From CAZQQU01 sp964595625 (GTDB lineage Bacteria > Bacteroidota > Bacteroidia > Flavobacteriales > Flavobacteriaceae), in the NCBI GenBank assembly GCA_964595625.1, contig CAZQQU010000012.1, forward strand, positions 10,077 to 74,076: a DNA stretch of 64,000 nt. Reading direction: 5' to 3'. This document shows, in pieces, positions 35,770 through 43,105 of the stretch. The notes beneath the pieces are model-generated. The model was given only the letters and a program-made list of their open reading frames with translations, searched no databases and had not been told where the DNA came from. How positions within the stretch are numbered: position 1 is the first letter of the stretch; the number at the start of each line of letters is the position of its first letter. The translations under genes were made by a program, and so were the position numbers.

Positions 35770-36177
35770 TTAATGATACAGATAGTCTTGTAATATTAGG
35801 GTAGCACTTATTTGGTCGATAAGAGCTTTGTTACGCCGTTGTTTTTTTTTCATTCCACTATCGAGCATCGACTGAAAAGCTATTTTGGAAGTATATCTTT
35901 CATCGACACGATGTATCGGAATAAGGGGAAATTCGGTTGTTAATTGTTCTATAAAAACCAAAATTTCGGATTCTATCTCAGAAGGAGTATTGTCTTTTTG
36001 TAAGGGTTGCCCGACAACAAATAACGACACTTTTTCTTGGGCTAAGTACTCTTTTAAAAACGGGAGTAATTGATGCGTATCCACGGTAGTTAGACCGGAA
36101 GCAATCAGCTGCAATTCATCGGTAACGGCAATGCCGGTACGTTTTTTTCCGTAATCTATTGCGAGTATTCTTGCCAT
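35770..36177 (-). CDS. ruvX: Putative pre-16S rRNA nuclease / Holliday-junction resolvase-like YqgF
   Basis: 135 residues from the ATG at 36177 (MARILAIDYGKKRTG). Upstream in-frame extension is rejected since a TATATTTG promoter box lies 30 bases before this ATG. RNase H-like fold: first catalytic Asp in AIDYGKKRTGIAV, VVGQPLQKDN and VDERYTSKIAF with the second acidic residue. Family role: maturation of the 16S rRNA 5' end. Co-transcribed with def. Confidence 0.93.
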   Translation of the reverse strand: MARILAIDYGKKRTGIAVTDELQLIASGLTTVDTHQLLPFLKEYLAQEKVSLFVVGQPLQKDNTPSEIESEILVFIEQLTTEFPLIPIHRVDERYTSKIAFQSMLDSGMKKKQRRNKALIDQISATLILQDYLYH

Positions 36178-36206
36178 AGTGATTGCTCTCCGTAAAATAG
36201 CGTTTG

Positions 36207-36214
36207 CAAATATA
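36207..36214 (-). promoter_or_regulatory. ruvX promoter -7 box (TATATTTG)
   Basis: TAnnTTTG match on the minus strand that fixes the ruvX start. Confidence 0.55.
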
Positions 36215-36237
36215 CGTAAATCCTCAATTTTGTGAGA

Positions 36238-36372
36238 GTTTGCGTGAGGGATTGCAACGAAAAGCCCGGAGCGTGGAGCGAGGACTTGTAGTGGAAAGCC
36301 CGACGGGGCGATCACAACCAAGATTTGAATACAGCATGAAACGTGAAAAAAGATCGCCCCGGCACGCCCAAA
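36238..36372 (+). repeat. structured intergenic element (candidate ncRNA or dispersed repeat)
   Basis: About 135 bases, far more GC-rich than other intergenic sequence. Two nested inverted repeats: an outer GCGTG (36242-36246) with CACGC (36363-36367), flanked by TTT/AAA; and an inner perfect 9-bp GGGGCGATC (36305-36313) with GATCGCCCC (36352-36360). The left part holds a tandem half-repeat (ATTGCAACGAAAAGCCCG and CTTGTAGTGGAAAGCCCG, 36251-36303). I recall very similar sequence between genes in many Flavobacteriia, sometimes mis-annotated as short proteins, but cannot check. No transposase. It lies between the divergent ruvX and yraN promoters. Confidence 0.6.
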
Positions 36373-36400
36373 ATCAAAAAATTACGTAGCTCCAACAGGA

Positions 36401-36431
36401 TTGCTATTGTAACAAAAAAAAATTATCTTTG
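36401..36431 (+). promoter_or_regulatory. yraN promoter (TTG, 20-base spacer, TATCTTTG)
   Basis: TTG at 36401-36403 and TATCTTTG at 36424-36431, 17 bases before the ATG; ideal spacing. Confidence 0.75.
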
Positions 36432-36448
36432 AAAGTAAACTTCAGACG

Positions 36449-36808
36449 ATGGCGTACCACAATGATTTGGGAAAGATGGGTGAAGAACTGGCTGCCAACT
36501 ATTTACAACAGCAAGGGTATCACATTTTAGCACGTAACTATAAATTTCAACAAGCCGAAATTGACTTGATAGCCCGGCAGGGTGATTTGATGGTTTGTGT
36601 GGAAGTAAAAACCCGAAACTCCGATTTTTTTGGTGATCCTCAGAGCTTTGTTACCCCTGGAAAAATCAAGCAATTAGTCAAAGCCATGAACCATTTCCTA
36701 GAGGAAAACGACATTGAATTGGAAACCCGGTTTGATATCGTGGCGGTTCTTAAAAACCATACCATGGAGGAGATTACGCACTTTCCCGATGCGTTTTATT
36801 TTTTTTAA
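36449..36808 (+). CDS. YraN (UPF0102) family endonuclease-like protein
   Basis: 119 residues. Start MAYHNDLGKMGEELAANYLQQQGY and the PD-(D/E)xK-type core AEIDLIARQGD...CVEVKTRN (about residues 36-56) are typical of UPF0102. A nuclease fold is predicted for the family; the cellular role is uncertain. Its stop overlaps the convergent deoxynucleoside kinase gene by four bases. Confidence 0.92.
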   Translation: MAYHNDLGKMGEELAANYLQQQGYHILARNYKFQQAEIDLIARQGDLMVCVEVKTRNSDFFGDPQSFVTPGKIKQLVKAMNHFLEENDIELETRFDIVAVLKNHTMEEITHFPDAFYFF

Positions 36809-37419
36809 AATAGTCCGTGAATTTCAGCATCAATCCGATTAATAATAGTTCCTAAATCTTCAGGGTTATCTACAAAATTAAGCTGGTCAACATCGACAAT
36901 TAAGAGTTTTCCTTTGGTGTACGTCTGGGCCCAAGCTTCATAGCGTTCGTTCAGGCGACTTAAATAATCGATACTGATACTGGTTTCGTACTCTCTGCCC
37001 CGTTTGTGAATTTGGGAAACCAAATTGGGAACAGAACTACGCAGATAAATAATTAAATCGGGGCTTTCAATGAGTTCTTCAAGCAGGTGAAATAGCGAGC
37101 GGTAATTTTCAAAATCCCGGTTGGTCATCAAGCCCATTGCATGAAGGTTGGGAGCAAAGATATAGGCATCTTCGTATATGGTACGATCTTGAATAAAATT
37201 CTTTTTGCTGTTACGAATGTTGACTATCTGACGAAAACGGCTGTTGAGAAAATAAATTTGTAAGTTGAAAGACCAACGTTCCATTTGATGGTAAAAATCG
37301 TCTAAATAAGGATTGTCATCCACTTCTTCATAATGAGCTTGCCATCGGTAGTGTTTGGCTAACAATCGTGTGAGTGTGGTCTTTCCAGAGCCGATATTTC
37401 CGGCTATTGCAATGTGCAT
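36805..37419 (-). CDS. Deoxynucleoside kinase
   Basis: 204 residues. P-loop GNIGSGKTTL at residues 7-16, the YEEVDDNPYLDDFY substrate region and QDRTIYEDAYIF (the DR(S/T) motif) identify the dNK/deoxyadenosine-deoxyguanosine kinase family. The RGREYE lid is near residue 145. It phosphorylates salvaged deoxynucleosides; base specificity is unknown. It follows an exported protein gene by 10 bases on the same strand. Confidence 0.92.
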   Translation of the reverse strand: MHIAIAGNIGSGKTTLTRLLAKHYRWQAHYEEVDDNPYLDDFYHQMERWSFNLQIYFLNSRFRQIVNIRNSKKNFIQDRTIYEDAYIFAPNLHAMGLMTNRDFENYRSLFHLLEELIESPDLIIYLRSSVPNLVSQIHKRGREYETSISIDYLSRLNERYEAWAQTYTKGKLLIVDVDQLNFVDNPEDLGTIINRIDAEIHGLF

Positions 37420-37429
37420 AATGGGAATT

Positions 37430-38206
37430 TCAATTTAGTGTTAGTTTTATTTTATAGAGAAATTTTCCATCGTAAAGATACAGTAAATCTTGAGTGAGAT
37501 ACAAATCTTTTACGGCTATATCGTTAAAATTGAAAATCCGCGGGTTTCTATCTTCCGGTAAGATAATTACTTGATCGTTTACCAAGAGTACAATTTTATT
37601 TTGATCGATATCAAACTTTTGAATACCCGTATTTTCGATTCGCTCAATCAGGCTACCATAACTGTTATATCCTCGCAAGCTCGTTTGAGTCAATACATAA
37701 CAATAATTAAAATTACTTTTTTGCAACAGGTAAGGTTCGGCAATTGAACCGGATAAAACCAAATGATTTTTGTTGATATAATTAAATAATTCCAATTGTT
37801 GGGTATCTTGATTAAATATCCAGATGCGGTTATCATTGGCTGCAGAAGCACCGGCTACATTGAGATAAGGTGGGGTCAAAACAAAATTAACACGTTGAAT
37901 TTCGGAAAGTTTGTTATCTAAAACAACCACCGTTTGAGCATCCGGATAAAAAACAATAATTTTTAATGGGTTTAATATATCTACAAAACCCATTTTCCCC
38001 AATTGAAAATCTTGGTAGTTAAAGCGTTCGTCTGCTGTTTTTTTATACAACACATTGTCGGCCATATAAAACCAAGCCCCTTGGGTATCTACTCCAATAA
38101 ATGAATGGGCTACAAGGGGTGTCTTCTCGATGATTTCGAAAGTATTTTCTTGGGAAAACAAGCCATTACAGAGGATAAGAAATAAAAAACAAATTGCTTT
38201 TTTCAT
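37430..38206 (-). CDS. Exported protein of unknown function, beta-propeller-like
   Basis: 258 residues from the ATG at 38206, which gives a signal peptide (MKKAICFLFLILCNGLFSQ); longer starts would put charged residues before it. The mature part has repeated strand-turn segments (e.g. DNRIWIFNQDTQQLELFNY, KDLYLTQDLLYLYDGKFLYKI), suggesting a beta-propeller or similar repeat fold. No catalytic motif is seen. I believe similar proteins sit beside era/dNK in other flavobacteria. Function unknown. Confidence 0.7.
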   Translation of the reverse strand: MKKAICFLFLILCNGLFSQENTFEIIEKTPLVAHSFIGVDTQGAWFYMADNVLYKKTADERFNYQDFQLGKMGFVDILNPLKIIVFYPDAQTVVVLDNKLSEIQRVNFVLTPPYLNVAGASAANDNRIWIFNQDTQQLELFNYINKNHLVLSGSIAEPYLLQKSNFNYCYVLTQTSLRGYNSYGSLIERIENTGIQKFDIDQNKIVLLVNDQVIILPEDRNPRIFNFNDIAVKDLYLTQDLLYLYDGKFLYKIKLTLN

Positions 38207-38272
38207 ATCCAAGCAAGTTAATAATTTTTTTAATACTGCTAAAGTTTCGACTATAAAGCTTCTCAAAAAGAG

Positions 38273-38280
38273 TACCTTTG
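38273..38280 (+). promoter_or_regulatory. era promoter -7 box (TACCTTTG)
   Basis: TAnnTTTG match 20 bases before the era ATG. Confidence 0.55.
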
Positions 38281-38300
38281 TAGTCTAAAAAAGTGGTCCT

Positions 38301-39185
38301 ATGACTCCACATAAAGCAGGTTTTGTGAACATTATCGGGAATCCTAATGTAGGTAAATCTACCCTTTTAAATGCGTGGGTAGGAGAGCGATTATCAATTA
38401 TAACCCACAAAGCACAAACTACTCGCCACCGGATATTGGGCATCGTTAATCACCCTGATTATCAGTTGATATTTAGCGACACACCGGGTATCATACAACC
38501 CAAATACGAGTTACAAAGTTCGATGATGAATTTTGTAAAATCAGCTTTGGAGGATGCTGACATACTGGTGTATTTGGTTGAAATAGGCGAAAAAGAACTC
38601 AAGGACGAAGGATTTTTCCAAAAAATTGTACAGGCCGAGGTCCCAGTCCTCTTACTCATCAACAAAATTGACCTCAGCAATCAAGAACAATTAGAAAACC
38701 AAGTAGCTTATTGGAAAAACCGGGTGCCCAATGCCGAAATATATCCAATTTCAGCTCAAGAACAATTTCAAACCCAACTGGTTTTTGACCGACTTGTGGA
38801 ATTATTACCCGAATCACCACCTTTTTTTCCCAAAGACCAACTAACCGACAAGCCCGAGCGCTTTTTTGTTAATGAAACCTTACGGGAAAAAATTTTGATT
38901 CAATTTAAAAAGGAAATACCCTACAGTGTAGAGGTTGAAACAGAATCTTTTGAAGAAGACGAGCAGTTAATCCGCATCCGATCGGTAATTTTGGTAGAGC
39001 GCGATTCACAAAAGGGGATTATCATTGGTCATAAAGGACAAGCACTCAAGTGGGTGGGTATTGAAGCTCGCAAAGATTTGGAATTGTTTTTTGACAAGCA
39101 AATTCATTTAGAACTGTATGTGAAAGTTGCTAAAAACTGGCGTAGTGACGAACGCCAATTACGTCGGTTTGGTTACAAAGAATAA
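38301..39185 (+). CDS. era: GTPase Era
   Basis: 294 residues. G1 GNPNVGKST (residues 12-20), G2 region TTRHR, G3 DTPG (56-59), G4 NKID (near 117) and a C-terminal KH domain (IIIGHKGQALKWVGIEARK near 248). It binds 16S rRNA near its 3' end and acts in 30S maturation. A terminator hairpin begins within the stop codon. Confidence 0.97.
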   Translation: MTPHKAGFVNIIGNPNVGKSTLLNAWVGERLSIITHKAQTTRHRILGIVNHPDYQLIFSDTPGIIQPKYELQSSMMNFVKSALEDADILVYLVEIGEKELKDEGFFQKIVQAEVPVLLLINKIDLSNQEQLENQVAYWKNRVPNAEIYPISAQEQFQTQLVFDRLVELLPESPPFFPKDQLTDKPERFFVNETLREKILIQFKKEIPYSVEVETESFEEDEQLIRIRSVILVERDSQKGIIIGHKGQALKWVGIEARKDLELFFDKQIHLELYVKVAKNWRSDERQLRRFGYKE

Positions 39186-39220
39186 GCCGCCTTTTTTCGT
39201 TAAGAATAAAAGACGGCTTA
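39183..39220. terminator. bidirectional terminator between era and the 39.2 kb gene
   Basis: TAAGCCG.CTTTT pairs with AAAAG.CGGCTTA (one mismatch) around a 12-base loop; convergent genes lie on both sides. Confidence 0.75.
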
Positions 39221-39242
39221 AAGAATCACTCCATGAGAATTA

Positions 39243-39662
39243 CTATTTACTGCCACTAACTTTAGCAGCTTGCTTGACCTCTTTAAAATTAGGCTTGATT
39301 ATGGTCGGCGTTTTTTCGGTATCCGCCATTTCAAATACCCGCTGTAAAAGTTCGGTTTCATTTTTAAAAAGCGATTTTTTAAACTCTTGCATCTGATTCT
39401 CAATACTTTCACGAACTAGCTTTTTAAATTCACTGGTCACCGATAAGTTAAAATACTTTTTGTACAGAAAAATATGATTGGAAATCGTCACTTTGTCGTC
39501 TTCGATACAAATAAATATTTGATTTTCATCATCGATGATGAAATACTCGTCTGATATAGGAGAAATCAGCTTTTTCACGGCCTCCTTGTCCGCATATCTA
39601 TGAATGATATCCCGGACATATTTCACATCTTCTGGGAGCTGTTTTTTCTTAAATCTAAACAT
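39243..39662 (-). CDS. Conserved-looking hypothetical protein
   Basis: 139 residues. Not recognised. Charged and soluble: basic start (MFRFKKKQ), a central beta-rich part (DEYFIIDDENQIFICIEDDKV) and a long helical, coiled-coil-prone C-terminal half (about 80-125, with EFKKLVRESIENQMQEFKK). No signal peptide or membrane segment. Codon use and composition match the neighbours. It is alone on its strand between the era terminator and a 248-base gap that holds the mrp promoter. Confidence 0.65.
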   Translation of the reverse strand: MFRFKKKQLPEDVKYVRDIIHRYADKEAVKKLISPISDEYFIIDDENQIFICIEDDKVTISNHIFLYKKYFNLSVTSEFKKLVRESIENQMQEFKKSLFKNETELLQRVFEMADTEKTPTIIKPNFKEVKQAAKVSGSK

Positions 39663-39876
39663 TTTTTGGTGTTTTTAAGTGTTAATTATCATATAGAATT
39701 CAAAAGGTGTGCCAAAAATGCAATAATTTAATATTCAAATACTTAAATAGTGTGGGGAATTTTGAATTGTGCTTTAACTAAACAAATTGTTTCTAAAATA
39801 ACCCAAAAAGGGAGCGGTCAAGTGTAGCTGATAAAGAATGCCCAGTAGGAAGGTTTCTTTAATGAGAATTTCATCG

Positions 39877-39884
39877 TATATTTG
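39877..39884 (+). promoter_or_regulatory. mrp-operon promoter -7 box (TATATTTG)
   Basis: TAnnTTTG match 26 bases before the Mrp ATG. The rest of the 248-base gap shows no gene. Confidence 0.5.
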
Positions 39885-39910
39885 CATTTAGAATGTTTCT
39901 AATTAAGTAA

Positions 39911-41035
39911 ATGAAAATCCAAAAGAGTGAAATTTTAGCCGCTTTGGACACCATCACCCTGCCGGGTGAGGGACAAAGTATGACTGCCAGTGGAGCCATA
40001 CAAAACGTGGTCACCTTTGGTGAAGAGGTAGTGGTAGATGTAGTACTCCAAACACCGGCTTTACACATCAAAAAACGTGCTGAGGCCGACATTATCCAGG
40101 TGATTCACCAAAAAGTAAATCCCAACGCCCAAGTGAAGGTCAACATTCATGTTCAAGCTTCTGACAAACCTAAGATTAAGGGCAAAGCCATTCCGGGCAT
40201 CCACAATATAATAGCCATTGCTTCGGGTAAGGGCGGCGTCGGAAAATCAACCGTAACGGCCAATTTGGCTGTGTCCTTAGCAAAAATGGGATTTAAAGTA
40301 GGCGTATTAGACGCCGATATTTACGGTCCCTCAATCCCCATGATGTTTGACGTAGCTTTAGAACGGCCTCGATCGGTACAAGTCGATGGGAAGTCCAAAA
40401 TGCAACCTATTGAAAATTATGGTGTACAGGTACTGTCTATCGGTTTTTTTACCCAACCCAACCAAGCAGTTATTTGGCGCGGACCAATGGCTGCCAAGGC
40501 ATTAAATCAGTTGATTTTTGACGCTAATTGGGGAGAATTGGATTTTATGTTACTCGACCTACCTCCGGGAACCGGCGATATACATTTGTCGATTATGCAA
40601 TCACTGCCAATTACCGGAGCAGTAATCGTAAGTACTCCGCAACCAGTAGCCCTAGCCGATGCACGAAAAGGAGTGGCTATGTTTCGACAAGAAACCATCG
40701 ATGTCCCCGTACTAGGAATCATTGAGAATATGGCCTATTTTACACCGGCCGAATTACCCGATAACAAATACTATATATTCGGCAAGGAAGGAGCTCAACA
40801 CTTAGCCGAAGATTTGGACATACCTTTCCTCGGGGAAATTCCCTTAGTGCAAAGCATACGCGAAGCAGGTGATGTCGGAAGACCGGCCGCCATGCAGACC
40901 CACACTCCATTAGAGAGTGCTTTTGAAGAACTCACTCGTCGGGTAGTTGAACAAACCGTTAAACGCAACCAAAGCCTCCCTCCTACTCAAGCCATTAAAA
41001 TTACTACCATGGCCGGATGTAGTGCGGTAAAATAA
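39911..41035 (+). CDS. Mrp/ApbC family iron-sulfur cluster carrier ATPase
   Basis: 374 residues. An N-terminal MIP18/DUF59-like domain (about 1-90, ILAALDTITLPGEGQSMTASG) precedes the P-loop NTPase with the deviant Walker A ASGKGGVGKST near residue 110 and the DLPPGTGD Walker B-type motif near 218. Mrp proteins bind and pass on Fe-S clusters. The next gene encodes a NifU-type scaffold, supporting that role. The ending AGCSAVK has one cysteine. Confidence 0.92.
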   Translation: MKIQKSEILAALDTITLPGEGQSMTASGAIQNVVTFGEEVVVDVVLQTPALHIKKRAEADIIQVIHQKVNPNAQVKVNIHVQASDKPKIKGKAIPGIHNIIAIASGKGGVGKSTVTANLAVSLAKMGFKVGVLDADIYGPSIPMMFDVALERPRSVQVDGKSKMQPIENYGVQVLSIGFFTQPNQAVIWRGPMAAKALNQLIFDANWGELDFMLLDLPPGTGDIHLSIMQSLPITGAVIVSTPQPVALADARKGVAMFRQETIDVPVLGIIENMAYFTPAELPDNKYYIFGKEGAQHLAEDLDIPFLGEIPLVQSIREAGDVGRPAAMQTHTPLESAFEELTRRVVEQTVKRNQSLPPTQAIKITTMAGCSAVK

Positions 41036-41062
41036 TCTGTATAAACATTCAACCTAAAAAAA

Positions 41063-41323
41063 ATGACCGTCGAAGAACTTAAATTAAATGTCGAAAAAGC
41101 GCTGGATGAGATTCGTCCCTTTTTACAAAGTGATGGTGGAGATATTTCGCTCATCGAATTAACTGACAAAGAAGTAACTGTGCAATTGGAGGGTAACTGT
41201 GTCAGCTGTCATATCAACCAAATGACCCTAAAAAGTGGTGTGGAGTTGACTATCAAAAAATATGCGCCACAGATTGAAAGAGTTATTAATAGGGAAGTGG
41301 GTAATGCTCGTTCCTATTCGTAA
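41063..41323 (+). CDS. NifU C-terminal-domain (Nfu-type) iron-sulfur scaffold
   Basis: 86 residues, a free-standing NifU C-terminal domain. IRPFLQSDGGDISLIEL and the cluster-binding CxxC in GNCVSCHIN (near residue 50) are intact. It probably assembles or carries a 4Fe-4S cluster as a dimer. It is placed 27 bases after Mrp and 36 before a flavoprotein reductase, likely one operon. Confidence 0.93.
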   Translation: MTVEELKLNVEKALDEIRPFLQSDGGDISLIELTDKEVTVQLEGNCVSCHINQMTLKSGVELTIKKYAPQIERVINREVGNARSYS

Positions 41324-41359
41324 AAGTGCTTTTAACATTGTTCAAATCTTGTATTCTCC

Positions 41360-42427
41360 ATGATTAAAACCGATATACTCATAATAGGTGCTGGTCCTAC
41401 CGGGCTTTTTACGGTGTTTGAAGCCGGTTTACTCAAACTTAAATGCCATTTGATAGACCCTCTTCCGCAACCGGGCGGTCAATTGGCGGAGTTATACCCC
41501 AAAAAACCGATTTACGACATACCCGGATTTCCCGAAATCCTAGCCGGTGACTTGGTTAATAATTTGATGGAACAAATCAAACCTTTTCAACCCGGGTTTA
41601 CGCTCAACGAGCGGGCCGAAACTATTGATCGCTTAGACGACGGCACCTTTGTTGTGACGACCAATCGAGGAAGCCAACACCATGCCCCCATCGTAGCAAT
41701 TGCTGGTGGGCTGGGCAGTTTTGAACCTCGTAAACCCCAACTGGATAATCTCGATTTTTACGAAGAAAACGGTGTCGAATATTTTATACGACAGCCCGAA
41801 CAGTTTCGAAATAAAAAAGTTATCATCGCCGGTGGAGGAGATTCTGCCTTAGACTGGGCCATTTACTTATCTGAGATGGCTGCTGAACTCACCTTGGTAC
41901 ATCGACGAAATGAATTCAGAGGGGCGTTGGATTCAGTGGAAAAAGTACAAGAACTCAAGCGACTCGGAAAAATCGATCTCATTACACCCGCTGAAATTAC
42001 ACAACTACACGGTAGGGACCGTTTGGAAGCCGTGACCATTACTACTTTTGATCAAAACAATCCCGCTACACAAACACTCAAAGAAACCGATTTTTTTATT
42101 CCTCTTTTTGGCCTTACACCTAAATTAGGTCCCATAGCCGATTGGGGTTTAGAGATTGAAAAAAACGCTATCAAAGTGGATAACACCTTGGATTACCAAA
42201 CCAATATACCCGGAATATACGCCATTGGGGATATTAATACTTATCCGGGTAAATTAAAACTCATCCTCTGTGGTTTTCACGAAGCTACCCTGATGTGCCA
42301 AAGTGCCTACCAACGTATTTTTCCGGATAAGAAATACGTGTTAAAATACACCACTGTCGGTGGCATCGACGGTTTTGATGGAAGTCGCAAAGAAGCTCCG
42401 AAAGCCGTGGTAAAAGCGATTGAATAG
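41360..42427 (+). CDS. Ferredoxin--NADP reductase, thioredoxin-reductase-like type
   Basis: 355 residues. FAD motif IIGAGPTGLFTVFEAG at the start, PQPGGQLAELYPKKPIYDIPGFP (family-typical), NAD(P) motif IIAGGGDSALDWA near residue 155 and IYAIGDINTYPG near 290. There is no CxxC redox disulfide, which separates it from thioredoxin reductase and fits TrxR-like ferredoxin-NADP reductases. Followed by a 2Fe-2S ferredoxin, its likely partner. Confidence 0.9.
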   Translation: MIKTDILIIGAGPTGLFTVFEAGLLKLKCHLIDPLPQPGGQLAELYPKKPIYDIPGFPEILAGDLVNNLMEQIKPFQPGFTLNERAETIDRLDDGTFVVTTNRGSQHHAPIVAIAGGLGSFEPRKPQLDNLDFYEENGVEYFIRQPEQFRNKKVIIAGGGDSALDWAIYLSEMAAELTLVHRRNEFRGALDSVEKVQELKRLGKIDLITPAEITQLHGRDRLEAVTITTFDQNNPATQTLKETDFFIPLFGLTPKLGPIADWGLEIEKNAIKVDNTLDYQTNIPGIYAIGDINTYPGKLKLILCGFHEATLMCQSAYQRIFPDKKYVLKYTTVGGIDGFDGSRKEAPKAVVKAIE

Positions 42428-42465
42428 GTTTTAACAAAACCTTTTTATCAGGTTTGGGTATTTTA

Positions 42466-42473
42466 TACCTTTG
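42466..42473 (+). promoter_or_regulatory. ferredoxin promoter -7 box (TACCTTTG)
   Basis: TAnnTTTG match 15 bases before the ferredoxin ATG; an internal promoter in the Fe-S unit. Confidence 0.45.
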
Positions 42474-42487
42474 CAAAAATTTTTTCC

Positions 42488-42817
42488 ATGACCGACATCA
42501 CTCTCGTAATCACCGACCGGGAAGGAGTTACCCATCAGGTAACGGCACCCACCGATATGAATATGAATATCATGGAGGTGGTGCGGATGTACGAATTGGC
42601 TCCGGAGGGAACGATCGGAATTTGTGGAGGCATGGCCATGTGTGCTTCATGTCAGTGTTATATCGAAAGTGACCACCCGCTTCCCGAAAAACAACCCGAC
42701 GAAGAAGCTATGCTGTGGGAAGCTCCCAATCTTCAAGACAACAGCCGATTAGGCTGTCAAATACCCGTTACTACCAACTTAGACGGCCTCAGACTTACGT
42801 TAGCTCCGGAGCTTTAG
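42488..42817 (+). CDS. 2Fe-2S ferredoxin
   Basis: 109 residues. Cluster ligands appear as GICGGMAMCASCQC (three cysteines in the C-x5-C-x2-C pattern plus a fourth, extra Cys) and the distant LGCQIP, as in adrenodoxin-type ferredoxins. Acidic overall, soluble. It probably takes electrons from the preceding NADP reductase; the final acceptor is unknown. It has its own promoter box and is followed by a small terminator. Confidence 0.92.
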   Translation: MTDITLVITDREGVTHQVTAPTDMNMNIMEVVRMYELAPEGTIGICGGMAMCASCQCYIESDHPLPEKQPDEEAMLWEAPNLQDNSRLGCQIPVTTNLDGLRLTLAPEL

Positions 42818-42932
42818 TGGTTTATACTGCTTGCTTTTTAAAAAAGCATAGAATAGTGTTTTTTTAAAGATATTCTTACTCTAAATGATTTTGTTAACAA
42901 ACTGAAAATTTATCACTAAAATTTAATTTTAT

Positions 42933-42953
42933 ACAGGATTTTTCCTGTTTTTC
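42933..42953 (+). terminator. intrinsic terminator downstream of ferredoxin
   Basis: ACAGGA and TCCTGT close a TTTT loop and run into TTTT. An additional GCTTTTT/AAAAAAGC repeat is at about 42834-42850. Confidence 0.6.
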
Positions 42954-42962
42954 ACTTTATTC

Positions 42963-42994
42963 TTTGGCTAAACCGGTGGTTTTCACTAACTTTA
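42963..42994 (+). promoter_or_regulatory. promoter of the S8 protease unit (TTTG, 20-base spacer, TAACTTTA)
   Basis: TTTG at 42963-42966 and TAACTTTA at 42987-42994 (one mismatch to TAnnTTTG) with a 20-base spacer. Transcription would start near 43000, leaving about 100 bases of leader. Confidence 0.6.
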
Positions 42995-43037
42995 TGCATC
43001 CAACCACAAAACTTATTGCCATGAACACCGAACACCG

Positions 43038-43055
43038 TCTCCGCATACGCGGAGA
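43038..43055 (+). promoter_or_regulatory. leader hairpin before the S8 protease
   Basis: TCTCCGC and GCGGAGA form a perfect 7-bp stem with an ATAC loop inside the predicted 5' UTR. Confidence 0.45.
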
Positions 43056-43105
43056 TTACGAACAGGTTACACCTTGTCCTGACTTTTTTATTGCTGAGTA
43101 ATACC

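Noticed and set aside
36204..36389. 61-codon ORF across the 36.3 kb element
   Set aside because: It reads through both inverted repeats, has no family-like features, and is better explained as a structured repeat or RNA.
43021..43101. 26-codon ORF MNTEHRLRIRG... before the S8 protease
   Set aside because: Too short and without recognisable features to call a gene; kept only as part of the start-site question.
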